A DNA stretch of 64,000 nt from Apostichopus japonicus (taxonomy: Eukaryota > Echinodermata > Holothuroidea > Aspidochirotida > Stichopodidae). Made by a program: the position numbers and the translations under genes. The stretch is from the NCBI RefSeq assembly GCF_037975245.1, contig NC_092564.1:20685984-20749983 (forward strand). The letters are read 5' to 3'. The notes beneath the pieces were generated by a model, which ran no database searches, was not told the DNA's origin, and saw nothing but the letters and a program-made list of their open reading frames with translations. Below are positions 13,301 through 26,000 of this stretch, in pieces (the stretch's first letter is position 1; every line of letters starts with the position of its first letter).

Positions 13301-16300
13301 ACTACTAGACATATACAGTATTCTAGAATTTTATTTAAAGTTGAATCGGTGGGAAACCTCAAACTTGCTTATTTCTTTTTGCGGCCCTTAAATTCACTAA
13401 AGTGATGGTGGTACTTGTTGGGGCGACGAGAGAGTGGGACGGGGGGGGGGGGTGTGAGTGCGATAGATTGTCACATGGAAGGAATAAGGTACGGTAACTT
13501 TGCTTTAAACCTTAAAAGCATATGCAAGTAAAAACAAAACACGTTCGATTTTGTATGTATGTCTTTACACGTAACCGTGAATGCATGCACAAATATAACA
13601 CAGATACAGAAATGAATTAATAGCGAATAAAATTTGTTTATTACAGACAGTAATAACTTTCCGTGCTCTAGAGGCCAAAGAAAGGTACCTTTTTCCCCTC
13701 TCGTTCAGAATGTCTTTATGGTTATTTATGCTTGTTATACACCGTTTAAAGTTATCTTAAAGTCCTGTCTGGGAAGATTCGCTAAATCAAGCCCTTCTAT
13801 ACCGTACGCAACCATCAGTAACTGATAACGAACCACGAGCCAAAACCCAAACAGAAGATAACTCAGACGTAACGATCAATTTACTTATCAAGAAAACGAC
13901 AAACAACATTTTCAAATATTGATAAATTATATAAACACGGCATTTTAAGGATAATTTACGGACGTTGTATCAGTTGTATATATATGTATGTATATATATG
14001 TGTGTAAGTTGAAAAGAAAACCGAGTGGAATTTATCAAGTTTCCTTATTTCTGAGATTTATTGGATTCAAGTTCTCTCATCCCCCCCCCTTCTGTTATGA
14101 TTATTTTATCGGTTGATGGCTGATCATTAAGAGGAAGAAGAAAAGTGTCATTTACAAAACCTTTTTTACGTTTCCTCATAAAAAAAATTGGCTGATGGAA
14201 TTATTTGTACAATAATAAGACATCATTGATACGCAAATTAACGAGTATAAATATTTCAAGTGATATAGCCGTTCTATATTATTTATGACTTTTTTTCATA
14301 AGACTATATGTTTTTAATCTTTTTTTAAGAGTCTGACGTGGTATAATTCATCTAATTTGAGAGATTTTTAACTGACATTTTTATACGTTTCACACTTGAA
14401 TATTAAAATGCGGTTAAAATATTAATGGTACACTTAATATATTCAGTTGGTTTCCATATTTCTCTTGTTTTGGATATGAATCGAGTGAATGGTTCATATC
14501 ATTCGACAGATAACTTTTTCCCCATTAAAAGTATATATATATTTATATTTCTCCTGGATTTAAATTAAGAAGGAAAAAACACCGAGGCAAGAAGCATTCT
14601 TTTAAAAAAGAAAATAAGAAGAAGAGAATTCAGAGCAGTGGAAGACACTGCCGAGGTTTATGTTTTACTATATATAGGACAACATTTGAGAGTGGTGGGT
14701 TCGAATTTTAAATGAAAATTAAATTAAATTTTCTCTTTCATTCCAATTGTTACATTTAAAGGTTCGATTGAAATTCTGAATATTTCTAACGTCACATCAG
14801 ATACTAGGGAGGGATTGAAACCCACAGACATATCCCAGGCAGACTTGTAGTAAGAGTACAATAGCACGGGTGCGGGTGGAACAGCATGAGTACGAATACA
14901 ACAGTATGAGTATGAGTACAACAGTATATACAAGTACAACAGCACGGGTACGAGTACAACAGCATGAGTACGAGTACAACATATACGACTACAATATCAT
15001 GAGTACGAAAACAACAGTATGAGTACGAGTACAAAAGCATGAATACGAGTACAACAGCATGAATACGGGTACAACAGCACGAGTTCGTGTACAGAATGAG
15101 TAGGAGTACACATAGAATACACCTTTGTATGAGTACGAGTATATAAGGCTAAAGTGATATTATGGTACATAATATATCTGTACTATCATTATTTCCAATG
15201 GACCCAAATTACTAGTACAACCACATGGCTAAGAGTACAATGAATAAGTGCAATTGTACCATCAGGTACCGTACTAATACAATGATCTATGTACGTGGGT
15301 ATATGATGAGTACCAACCTTAGTCTTGCATTATTGGCTACACTATATAGATCTCCAAAATACCCCAGAGTGAGAGTAAATTTACGTCATGATGGTGGGGG
15401 GGGGGGTGACCAGTTGGAGCACAGGTACAACATATATGCTATAACAATGTTGGGTATACACACAAAAACAGGTCAGGTTGGTTTAATTTCGATTAAAAGT
15501 TATGTATAATCAATAGCACCAGACGCGTTAGAGCATGTCTGGTGATGACATGTAGAATTATAGATTGACCAGTTTAATCTAAAAATATTGACTAGTGATA
15601 TTAATTTTCAATCTTCATTAATTTAAGTTATTATAATGGTTTTCATACTTTTCTATGCATGTAATATATTTCAAGGTAAAGAGGAAGCAATGGAAGGTAT
15701 CAGCAACAACTTTCAAGATAGCTTTCTTTGTTTAAGAATTGTTGACTGTTTCTGTAGCACTTGAAGTAGATAATAAGTTTACTTAACTAATGCATCTGCA
15801 AACCAAATTGAGTCGTTTCCATTGTACAAGTAATCCATTGGTCAATAAAACACGTAGACACAAAATATCATCTCCTTGTCCTTACAACGTGTCTATTTGT
15901 CATCGGGCCGTTGTTACAGATTTCTAGACTTTCTCACCAAAGTGTCAAACCATTTTTTTCTTTTCTGGAAAGATGGCTGTTTGTTCTTTTTTTTTTTACG
16001 AATGTCACGAGGTAGATGGCGCATTTATGGATTAGAACACTCAATATTTAAGTCCAAGTCGGTGTGTATTTGTGCATGAATATTAATTATTTTATGTCGG
16101 TGTCACGTGATACCGAAGGATCATTAATTGCGAAATTTAAGTTTTATAAGATATATTACTGTTTAAACGTTCTGTGTAATGACAACAATTAATGCTCTTA
16201 GGTCTACTTCCAAATGACTAACAGCCTATATATACATATTACAGTAAACTTTACCTTGCATTGTTCATAATGCAAGGTGGATTGGAGATTGTGGTAGAGA

Positions 16301-19300
16301 GGAAGGGGGAGGGGATAGCCGGTGACTAACCACATCTTACTAATAATGTGTGTATAAGCCTGTATGTTATTTTTGGTCTCTCTCTCTTCCGCGAATTTGT
16401 ACTTTCCGAATTCGTGGCGTGCACTTGGGGAGCTGGGTAAGAGGTGGAGGGGGAGAGGGGGTATTTGTTAAAAGGAATATAATTTTAGGTCTTACATCGT
16501 ATCGAGATTTCGGTTATTGGCTTTGGTTTTGTCCTGAATAAATTTTTGCAAGAAACCTTGTAAGTGATTCAGGTTATGGAAACACATATTAATGATACTA
16601 GAAAGTTAATTGATGTCACAAAAGTGAAGTAAATTAAATATCAAATTGGCAATACTTTTAAGGTAGACTATTGATCATATTGCGAGTTCCTTATGTTCAA
16701 AATTTATAGTATGTTGGTTGCAAACTGCTGAAAACTGAAGACAGTTAAAGCATCACAATTTTCAGCCAACCGCCTACAACCAGATGCACAAACGCCATAT
16801 TTTGTCGGGGTGGATGTTATGTGCCTCCCCCCCCAGAAAGGATCTAGGGGGATACTTCATCCTTTGAAAGAAAACTTTGGTTATATAAAGGGTGTTCGGC
16901 TTCAAGATGGTGCTACAGTTTGCAACTTTTGAGACATTGTTGAAGAATTTTATATTGGGAGGATTACGACTGTACATACATGTGTTATAGTTATGTATAC
17001 TGCGCAGACTGAATATACATGTGTTATAGTTACGTACGCTGTGCAGACTGCACATATATATGTTATAGTTATGTATACTGCGCAGACTGAACATACATGT
17101 GTTATAGTTACGTACGCTGTGCAGACTGCACATATATATGTTATAGTTATGTATACTGCGCAGACTGAACATATATGTGTTATAGTTATGCGGTATACTG
17201 TGCAGACTGTACATACATGTGTTATAGTAATGTATACTGTGCAGACTGTACATACATGTGTTATAGTTATAGATACTGTGCAGACTGTACATACATGTGT
17301 TATAGTTATGTATACTGTGCAGACTGTTCATACATTTGTTATAGTTATATGGATATTGTGTGCTAGGTTTTGATTCTTGTAATAATTATGTTATCTGCCC
17401 TTTTGGAGGGGGGGGGTGAGTCCCCTTGAGTACTTTTCTTGGAGAGGGCTGAAGTCCCCCTAGAATTGTATATGGTTAGCATCCTCTTTGCAACGGTACA
17501 CCCCGTTATGAACAACCTGTATGGTAACAATTGAGATTGTATTCCAAATAATCATTACCATTTTTCTTCTCCTCCTCTCAGGATATGAAACCAAGACACT
17601 GCACATCTACTCCGATAAAACCCTATCCATTCCATCGTCCTAAACTCCAAACTTTGACACTGTCTGGCAGAAAACGACTCCCTCCAGAGAAAACGCGAGA
17701 AGAGTTGGCAGAAAGAAGAGGGAGCTTTATTAATAACAGTGTTTTCATAACCAACCAGGTATGTGCATAGCCAGACACATTGGAAAGTCCGACCTCTATG
17801 GCGAGCCAACATGGCCAATAACGGTTGCCTAACATCTTGCTCGAAACAAGCAATCCGCAGCAGCATTTTCCTAAATATGATAAATACAACAACCTTATAT
17901 TGAATTGGATATCACACTGGATGATTCGAAGTTGTTGGCCCTTAGTTTGGGCGCGAATTTACAAATAGATAAAAATTAGTCTTCTAGTATACATAGCCTA
18001 CGTTTACACAATGCGTGGACACGGTGCACGCAACTTCTACTCTTGCATTACACACCAAGGCTTTCGAATTCTGTTAGGCAATGACAAACGTGTTACATGA
18101 GTGAAAACGCTGCACTGATTGCTTGTTTCGAGCACACGTAGAAGACAGCCATTTTATCCATTTTGGCTTGCCATACTATGATGTCGTTATAGATCGAGAT
18201 GTATATAAACATTTTCCAATTTTTCATCGACTGTTGAAAAGGGCAGAAAGAAATTCGAAGATATAAAATGTGGTTTGTTTGTACCAAGATTTCTTCGGGT
18301 GTGGGGATAAGGATGAAAAATATGTTTCAACTTAACCCTATAACCGTATACAAATATTTTTTATTATATTTCATCAGGTCACCAAACGAAAGCCACTCAT
18401 TGAACCATACGACGCACTCTACGATAAACACAGCGAAAAGTATTTCCGAAAATCAGCAGTTAAGAAGTTGTTAACCCAGACCGTGACATTTCCAAGACCT
18501 AGGGGTATACATCCTATGGTTTGTAAGGTAAGTTTGAGATTTGTTATTGATTGTCAACGTGAAGTACCATTGTGCGTTTGGTCAACAATTTTAGCAACCC
18601 AAAGAACATTTCTTATAAAAAAAGAAGAAGACAAAAAAAAATCGGCGAAATTGTGAAAATCAAACAAACTCCTAGATTAGTGCATCAAATGCCCGCTAAT
18701 TCGTGAGTCAAGAATGCATTCCATTCAAAAATCAACATTTCGTCGCCTAGACATTTTTCCATAAATAGTTTTACTACAAGTAAAATCAGAGTAGAAGATT
18801 TCGACTGTTAACCTCATTCCTTGACATTGAGCTGCACTATACAGACCTATACATCGATCTTATGAGGTTTTAGTTTCAAAAAGCATAAAATTCATCAAAA
18901 TTGATTCAAACAGTTGCTTGCAGATCGATCCAATAGGAATTCACTTCAATAATTGCTTTGGGAAAGTAAGGGATCAAATCGATGGGGTTAATTAAAAACA
19001 ATAATAACTTTCTCAACAACAACAACAACAACTACGAAACAACAATAACAACGAAGTCGACATCAACAACAACTTGAATTTACGAACGAAGGGTTTTGAA
19101 GGAGGAAATCCTGTAACATTTGGGTTGATAACTTGGTGTGTGTGGGTGAGGGGGAGGGGGTATAATGGGTGGAGGCATTGGGATTATACTTGGATCCCCA
19201 AAGCTCTACAAACTTTCTGTACTAGTAAACAAACGGTAACCATGCAAGTTGAATTATACAGTCTTCTCAAAGTTTCATTGAGGTGTGAAATCTTGGGTAA

Positions 19301-20319
19301 AGTTTGATTGCGGGTATGTAAACTTGGTAAAGTTTCATCGAGGTACATTCGATAAAATATTGGTAAAGTTTGTCAACAAAGTATAAAATCTTGCAATGTG
19401 AAAATTTCATCTGGGTACTCAATCCTACTATAAAGTTTCATTTAGGGAATTCTAATCTGAGAAAAGTTCCATCAAGGCGTGTAATATTGTTATAATTTCA
19501 TTGAGTGATACACCCTTGGCACAATGTCATTATATGGGCATGTAATCTTGCACGCATAAAAGAGTTATTGGTTATTGACATATGGCGGGATAAGAAAATT
19601 ATGGCTTACAATGCCTCCCAGATCGCTGGAAATGGCACTTCCCATGCCTTGTAAGTTGCATCTTAGCATTTTCTGTTTTGAAATTACTAGCGATATCATA
19701 AAAACATTAAAACAATTTTTTTTTAAATATGCTCAAGGGGGGGGGGGGCGGCTGATGAGAAGGGCTTCGCGCGTGCCAAATGTCGACCAAATGCCGACTA
19801 TGTGTCCTTAAATCCGAGTACACGTTATGTTGAAACTGCTCCTTCTCTTTAAAAATTATAGGCCTCATGCACTGAATAAATTACATGGCTAGAGTTTTAT
19901 GATATTTTGTCTCAGGACTGGGGTTTTAAATTACACGTTATTTACAATTTGTTAAGTTTAGTTGATAATCCAGACATCAATTTAGTCTTCTTTTTTTATG
20001 GCAATGAGTTGAGGAAAGTTTGCAATTGGAGAAAAACTCAATTGTTGTTTTATTGTAGTAGCCTTCAAATCTATCGCACACAGTACAACAAGTGCAAGAT
20101 ATTGATTATATACCAATCGATATTCTGTTTAAGTTCAAGGTAACAATGAATAATGCGTTGCTAAGACTTGCCAGGGCAAAGGATCATCAATTTAATCGAT
20201 CGTTCTGCGAGTTCCTTCTCTGGTCAGGGCTATACCGCCGACAAACAAGTGAACATTCTGTCCACGTCGGAAGCCAGTTAACGAAACTCAAATTATGCTC
20301 TAAGAATCATATTGTATAA
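10307..20319 (+). CDS. Unidentified protein, tandem paralog 1 (five coding exons, about 298 aa)
   Basis: I do not recognise this family. The coding exons inferred from splice sites and phase are 10307-10347 (MLASDVLTTEGYP, donor GTAATA), 12695-12965, 17582-17758, 18378-18527 and, less surely, 20062-20319 ending in TAA. Phases match at every join, giving 299 codons including the stop. Residues 55-101 hold a module FILDCIITD...IIPKY...D....YF...AV..LLRKT. A second related copy lies at 172-195 (EPYDALYDKHSEKYF followed by AVKKLL). Exon 3 is basic and Pro-rich. No signal peptide or membrane segment is visible. The same module occurs in the next gene in the same orientation, so the two are tandem paralogs. 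The composition (short, Tyr/Pro/Arg-rich, basic) recalls axonemal microtubule-associated proteins, which is speculation. The last exon is the weakest part. Confidence 0.65.
10348..12694 (+). other. Intron 1 of tandem paralog 1
   Basis: This inferred intron runs from donor GTAATA to acceptor CGACAG. It contains a G-rich tandem repeat at 11744-11835 and a C homopolymer near 12241. Frames between 11.5 and 12.2 kb show no domain and are discounted. Confidence 0.55.
11744..11835 (+). repeat. G-rich 12-bp minisatellite with G-quadruplex potential
   Basis: About seven imperfect copies of GGTGGGGATAGG sit in tandem. Runs of three or more G recur every few bases on the plus strand, which meets the usual sequence rule for G-quadruplex formation. 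The array lies in the first intron of the neighbouring gene, on its coding strand. Confidence 0.9.
14860..15110. repeat. GAGTACAACAGCATGAGTAC-type minisatellite
   Basis: Irregular tandem copies of a sequence built from GAGTACAACAGCATGAGTAC alternate with shorter GAGTACAAC pieces, and related scattered GAGTAC words continue to about 15310. Three overlapping minus-strand frames rich in Tyr, Cys and Thr derive from it and are not genes. Similar GAGTACAA words reappear near 37360-37440, but not as an array. Confidence 0.8.
16975..17345. repeat. 39-bp minisatellite, about nine copies, with alternating subtypes
   Basis: The word TGTTATAGTTATGTATACTG recurs every 39 bp (for example at 16983, 17022 and 17061). 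The early copies alternate between two variants (GCGCAGACTGAA and GTGCAGACTGCA), which gives a 78-bp higher-order period. Because 39 is divisible by three, several frames stay open on both strands. Those frames are by-products of the periodicity. Confidence 0.93.
19265..19555. repeat. Diverged tandem repeat, unit about 40 bp
   Basis: A degenerate unit resembling TAAAGTTTCATTGAGGTGTG followed by TAATCTTGG recurs about seven times with substitutions and small indels. It lies in the inferred last intron of tandem paralog 1. It looks like an old, decaying minisatellite. Confidence 0.6.
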
Positions 20320-20662
20320 GATCGTCAATTTTTTGGCCACATCGGTGATTTATTTGAGTTAAGTTGTAATGCCATATTTGTTGGCGTTCCTCGAAAGTGT
20401 TACATTTGATTGATTTTGTGAACGGCTCTGTGAGAACGTCTAACAACCCGGAAGTAGATCAATATTGGCGTTACTAGGCAACGAGCAGCTTTGCCGGAAA
20501 ACCACCTGTTGCAACAAATACAGTGTTTGTATATTGTCGGCCTACGAAGTTTTTCTGAGCTACGGAAATAAACACACGTTAGGCCTTGTTGGTTGCGAGC
20601 CTAGCCTAAGTTAGGTTTCATGTTGGAGAAAGCACCGTAGACGTATTGTCGAGAAACTAAAA
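20320..20662 (+). promoter_or_regulatory. Short intergenic gap, likely promoter and 5' UTR of tandem paralog 2
   Basis: Only 343 bp separate the proposed stop of paralog 1 from the first ATG of paralog 2. The gap is less AT-rich than its surroundings and shows no TATA box that I trust. Its regulatory role is inferred from position alone. Confidence 0.35.
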
Positions 20663-23089
20663 ATGGCTGAAAATGCAGAAGTGGAAAGTATCAACCAGGA
20701 GGGAAATGTAGACGGCGAAGTTGAAAACACTGGCAGCGAGGAAGTAGAGAAAGAAGCAAAAGACGAAGTGAGCAGACCTTCATCGCGAGTATCACAAACA
20801 GGAAAGAAAAAGAAGCAGAAACCACACAGAGGTCCACCATCACCGACTCCCGAAGAATTAGCAGATAAAGAAAAACATTTCCTTTTAGACTGCATAGCTG
20901 TGGATACAATTTGTAAAGACTTTTCACATTCACAACCAAAACTTGGCCCTGCAATACCAGCGTATAATTCACAAAAAGACAAGCATGTGAAAGTTTATTT
21001 TCAGCGAGAGGGTGTTGATGTTACTCTCAGAAAAACAGAGCAAGTATGAGCTGAAATTAAAATTTTGTTTGCTTCTCTTATTCCATCGCTAGCCTGTTAA
21101 TGGCTTAGCCAATGTTCAACATGTCTCCTTCAGTAATTTAGTGAATTAATTAAAATTCCAAATTCATACAGGTTACTGTAGTGTAGAGGTTGCCTCTTAT
21201 TCTTAAACTAGCCTAAGCAGGAAATCAATTGTAGGCCACCTGTGGGTTAATTAATTCACTGGATTGAAAAAGCTAGCATTAAAATTGGTGGAATAGATAA
21301 GTGCTACCCAGTTCACGTAGAAATGGCCTGTTCGATAAAGACCGAAGTTTGGTCTATTTGATAAATCTAAATTGACCCATTTCCTCTTCTCTGTGAATAA
21401 TTTAATTTGGGCCAGTATTTCCTTATCTTTGTACTGTTAACTTATAAATAAATTTACATGTTATGCATTCATATCATGGGAATGTTGCAAACATGCATGG
21501 AATTGCTGATCGATACAAACATAGCTGAACATGTCATGTTAACCTTACTGGTACATTGATGAATTTGGACTTCATTTCATAGAAGTGATGCAAGTTTATG
21601 AAACATTATGAAATATTCATTTTGTACTTCTGTCATCCTTCAACTATTCAATGGCAATTAGTGCATCACATCACATTTACCTCTTTGTTTATGATAGGTG
21701 TTGTACATCTGCAATGACGAATATTATCAATCCCTCCCCCCACCCCCTCCCCCCCCCAAAAATGAAGGTTTGCTTAGACAGCTTTTCGGGGAGAATGAAG
21801 AATTTCACGTACGGTACCTTGACATGTACTTTATATAACATATCAGAAACTGTAGTGCAACTTTGCTATGTTTTATATCTTTCAGGATAAAGGTGGGACT
21901 TCCATTGATGGTCCAGTGATTGATAGATTCATTGAGTCTGGTTCTGGTTACAGATACCTACATGCAAGGAATGAAGCTCCCCGAGCAGCTAAAGGTTTGT
22001 GGTTTGATGAAATTCATGATGTAAACTAGCTGATCTATGTTTGTCTCCAATCTTGGTTTAATAACGTGACTTGGTAGTTGATAATGGTGTTGGTAGACTT
22101 TCCAAAGTGAAGGAGGTACGTAGCAGGTACCAAACACGAAAAGTGCAATTGCTAATTTTGCCACAGACAGGAGTCACAATGTAACAATGGTGTAGTGTAA
22201 CCTGTTGATTCCCTATACTCTTGATTATTTGCGAACTTTTAATAAAAACAAACTGCAAAAATATGACGGCAGTCCATTTCCATTCTCCTTTTTCTCCAGC
22301 TCTCAGCAAAACAAAATTAAAATCCAGTCTACTGAATGTTTCTTCCAATAGGCAGACTTTAATTTAGCGAAGCCCTCTTTAAGTACTGAATTTTGAATGT
22401 TGAATGTCTCTTTCCTAAAATAACAAATTATCTATGAGAATGCATGGATTAATCAAGCTGATCAATGATCCGATCTGGGGTTGGTCCAAGTTTAATTAGT
22501 TGTACATCCAACATAGCTTCACATAGAGCTGTTGTGAGATCTACCTTAATAGCTCAACGTTACCCTAGCTCCCTAGGACCATTTACCACCCTCTGCTAAT
22601 ATATGTATTCTCCAAGCAGTAGTTTTCCATGTATAATAAAAGTAAGATAACTAAGAACCTCGTCTACACTTGCTCTCTTTCCATCTCATCATCCCAACGA
22701 TACTCAGTAAACATCAGATCTCATAGTTGAACTTGAAGCTAAGCCGTTTTGTGTGTTCATTGTGTACATCCACTGTTTGACCCCATCGGTAATATTATAA
22801 TAACTACTTCCGCTGTCCAGGTTGTAGAATCCTTGTGTACAATGGAAATGTCAAAATATTAGGATCCACCTTTTAAGGTTTTGCCTTTTCTTCCTACACT
22901 TTTTGTATATCTACATTTTATTTTGCAGCCGGTCATTCGCAAGATCAAGTCGATGGACACGGGCAGTTTATGTCAGATGCTAAACCTAATTTTGGTTACC
23001 ACGGTCAGTTTGGCTATCGCAGAAACACACCATGGCTCCGCAACATGCCATCTCCCTTCGGAGTTGACCCACGGTCACCCTTACATTAG
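20663..23089 (+). CDS. Unidentified protein, tandem paralog 2 (three coding exons, 216 aa)
   Basis: I do not recognise the family. The coding exons are 20663-21043 (donor GTATGA), 21886-21994 (acceptor TTCAG, donor GTTTGT) and 22929-23089 (acceptor TTTTGCAG, stop TAG). Frame is kept at both joins, for 217 codons including the stop. Residues 1-62 are acidic then Lys/Pro-rich and look disordered. Residues 72-125 hold the module shared with the upstream gene (HFLLDCIAVD, then IPAYNSQKDKHVKVYF, then TLRKT). Exon 2 adds SGSGYRYLHARNEAPRAAKG. The C-terminus has a compact aromatic/basic stretch, NFGYHGQFGYRRNTPWLR, ending about 20 residues before the stop. No signal peptide or membrane helix is seen. 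The ATG lies only 343 bp after the proposed end of paralog 1, so its promoter must be in that gap or in the upstream gene. A microtubule-associated role is a guess from composition only. Confidence 0.8.
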
Positions 23090-26000
23090 GCATAATTTCT
23101 TTTAAACTGGCAGTTAGCATGTGACCAGTAATATTGAACGTATACTTGTTAGTGTATGATCGTCTAAACTTCCATATTTCTCTCAGGTAAGAGGCAACAT
23201 TAACCAAATGCAACAGGAGAGTAGGGAATGTTGAAAAAATAACTTAATAACATCTAAAAATGTCATCATCTGCATTGCCCTCAAAATGTCAGTGCAAGAG
23301 AAACAAAAGTGTTTTGTTGTTTAGATTTTAACATCTCCTTAACAGGCAACTTCAAGGTGATTTGTGTTACCCAGATACCTGTATTTGTCTATAATTGCCC
23401 TCACCTTAAATCATGTAGGGGAGAATTTTTTTTAAAAGTTTGAACAAGTTTAGCTGTCTAAAATATCAGGGGCAATACATGTGTCCTCTTAATGTAAAAA
23501 AAATGAGCCCAAATTATATTTGAGGATTAGTTATAGGAAACAAAGAGAGATTGATTATATCTTAATTATGAGATGGCAAACAGATCCAAAAAACGTTTTG
23601 TAGGTCTTAAAGGCATGATATGTTATACCAGGAATTGAATTTTTCTTTTTACACATCTTTAGTTTTGGCCACTGTGAAAGTTTAAAAGCACTGAATAGCC
23701 TGGATATTGCTATCAGTATTGTAAGCAAATTTTAACCAAAACTCTACTTGATTGTGAGCAAACTGCATTGAAACAATTTATCTAACTTAATTAATTAATG
23801 GTAACTACAACTACAGTTTGAACATCAAAGAATACTTAAAGTGTGTTGTAGGGTTACAGCATTGTAGCCATTTTCTCAATTATCTCGAGATATTTCCGTA
23901 GTCACATTAATAAAGATGAATTATCACAAGACAAATGGGGAAGCAGGTATGTGATAAGAAACATCTCGTAAAGTATTTTATTATCAGTGGTTCGTTTAAC
24001 AGTAGACTTGTAATATACTATTGGTTTGGTATGAGTTGTGGTGTGGGGGGGGGGGGTTCAGAGGTAGTGTAATTGTGTAAATGAAAGTTCGGTTTAACAC
24101 CATCAGAGTCAGCTATATGACTGCTGGTAGTTTCATTCAGGTGAACCAAATGTCAGGTATCTAGCTTCTTGAGTGCCGTAATATATCTCTTCATTTAACA
24201 CATACCACCATGCCATTATGATTGCATATATCAGTGTTATCATATCGCCTTTACTGAAAGATCCAAAATGATATTTGAATCTGACTCACAGTTGCATAAA
24301 TATCCACTTTATGCAAGTAACCATACAAGGCCAGCAGTACTAAGAATTATGCAGAAGTTTTGCCTCGTGCATAAGCATCAGATGTTGCAACAGTAAAGTT
24401 TTTGTTATAATAAATTAGTAAGTATATACTGACATTAGCAATCAAACCAAACGTTTCGAGAATATAATTTTTCAGGTCAAGTGTTCTTTTTCTCTTTGAC
24501 TACTTTATTCAAGGAGAGAAAATGAAGCAACACAGAGATCACATGTTCAGTGTATAATTTATTAATGTCATCTATTGATCACTCTCAGCATGATCCCATG
24601 TCTTACCGATGATTTCCTTGAGGAGTAGGATTTGTGATTAATTGGAAGGGAAATTTTAAGGATTATTTGCAATATTTTCCTTCAAAGATTTGACTCTATC
24701 CCTCCTCTATATCTTAAATATTTTAATATGGATACATGTTTGTGTCATGTAAGGTAGCTTATACGGGATTTTCTCAGCTGTACCAGCCTTCTAGGCGAGA
24801 TATGATATATTTAAGATAAACCAAATAAACCACTAATTGTTGATGACGTCAGCCATAAATCCAGAAACGGTTAATTATGTAGACAAAATATTAAATTGTC
24901 TTCCTTATTAGTTATGCCCCAAAAGACTGATTTCAAGTTGCATAAGAGCGTTGCATTTTATAATATAAAGACAGTATAGATTCGAGGTAAAAGTAGATTG
25001 CTGATATTAAATTTTTGTCTTTGCCTCTGAATGTGAAGGAGGTGTAGGACTTTCCCGCTGCCCTTTTAAATTTACATAAAAGTTGGAGGACCTGGCGTTT
25101 TCATCCCATAGCAGGATCCTGCCTCTGATGAATATCCAGCTTAAATCGCAAGGCCGAGCCCCTCTTACTTTTATTATATACCTACAAAGGCTTTTGGAAG
25201 TAGATATGTGGTTCTGAACAATTCTATCTCCCTTTAAAACTTTATAAAGACAATTAGCTAGTCTCATCGTGGTCAAACTTTTAGCGGAAGTATATGGTCG
25301 TTAAAAACACCCCTGGAATTTATATTCAGCTTTCCAGATCATTCCTATTTCGAATATTAACTTTTGTCTTTTAAAGGAAGCCTCTCTTGGAGGATTAAAT
25401 GCATAAAGAAGGGAAAACTATTATCATTAGCTGACCGTTCAGGATCTTCTTACATATCTGGATGGAGAGTGGGGGTGGGGGGAGTGAGAAATACGGTTAA
25501 GTTGTAAATATTTTAAGTGTTCTAATTAATAATTAATATCATGTATACATATATTCTTCCATTCAAAGTTTCTTGACACTATTTCAAATTTCAATTTTTA
25601 GCTGTGAGAATACATTATGTTACTTCCATAGCATAGCAAGTCAGAATAAATCAGAAGACAAATATATATATATATTCTCTTTTGTTTTATTTATTAATTG
25701 AATTGGCAATGTTTACTATGAAAAATCAGATACCACCAACGCAAGCACACCATTACACCAAATCACTGAAATACTGTTTTTTAATACCGAGGATTACTAA
25801 CATCTGTATATAATAAGTTTAAAAGGACAGTTAGGACCATTGCGATATTTTCATATACACACGGTATATTAACACTTAATATGAAATCAAAATTATATCA
25901 ACAAAGCCTCATTAATGCGGTGACATTCCCAAACTTTACTGCGGGGAAAGACAATGACAAGTTAATTTCTTTCTTTTAATGTTAATGAGTTAGTATACAG

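Larger units (their letters stand above)
12966..17581 (+). other. Intron 2 of tandem paralog 1, repeat-bearing
   Basis: This 4.6-kb intron has donor GTAAGT at 12966 and acceptor CTCAG at 17577-17581. It holds two minisatellites (about 14860-15110 and 16975-17345), several G homopolymers and no exon I can support. Open frames inside the minisatellites arise from repeat periodicity. Confidence 0.65.

Noticed and set aside
16774-17373. Apparent repeat protein frames of 185 and 126 codons
   Set aside because: Explained by a 39-bp minisatellite in an intron with no other coding evidence.
20611-20982. Minus-strand Ser/Phe-rich frames
   Set aside because: Antisense shadows of the first exon of tandem paralog 2.
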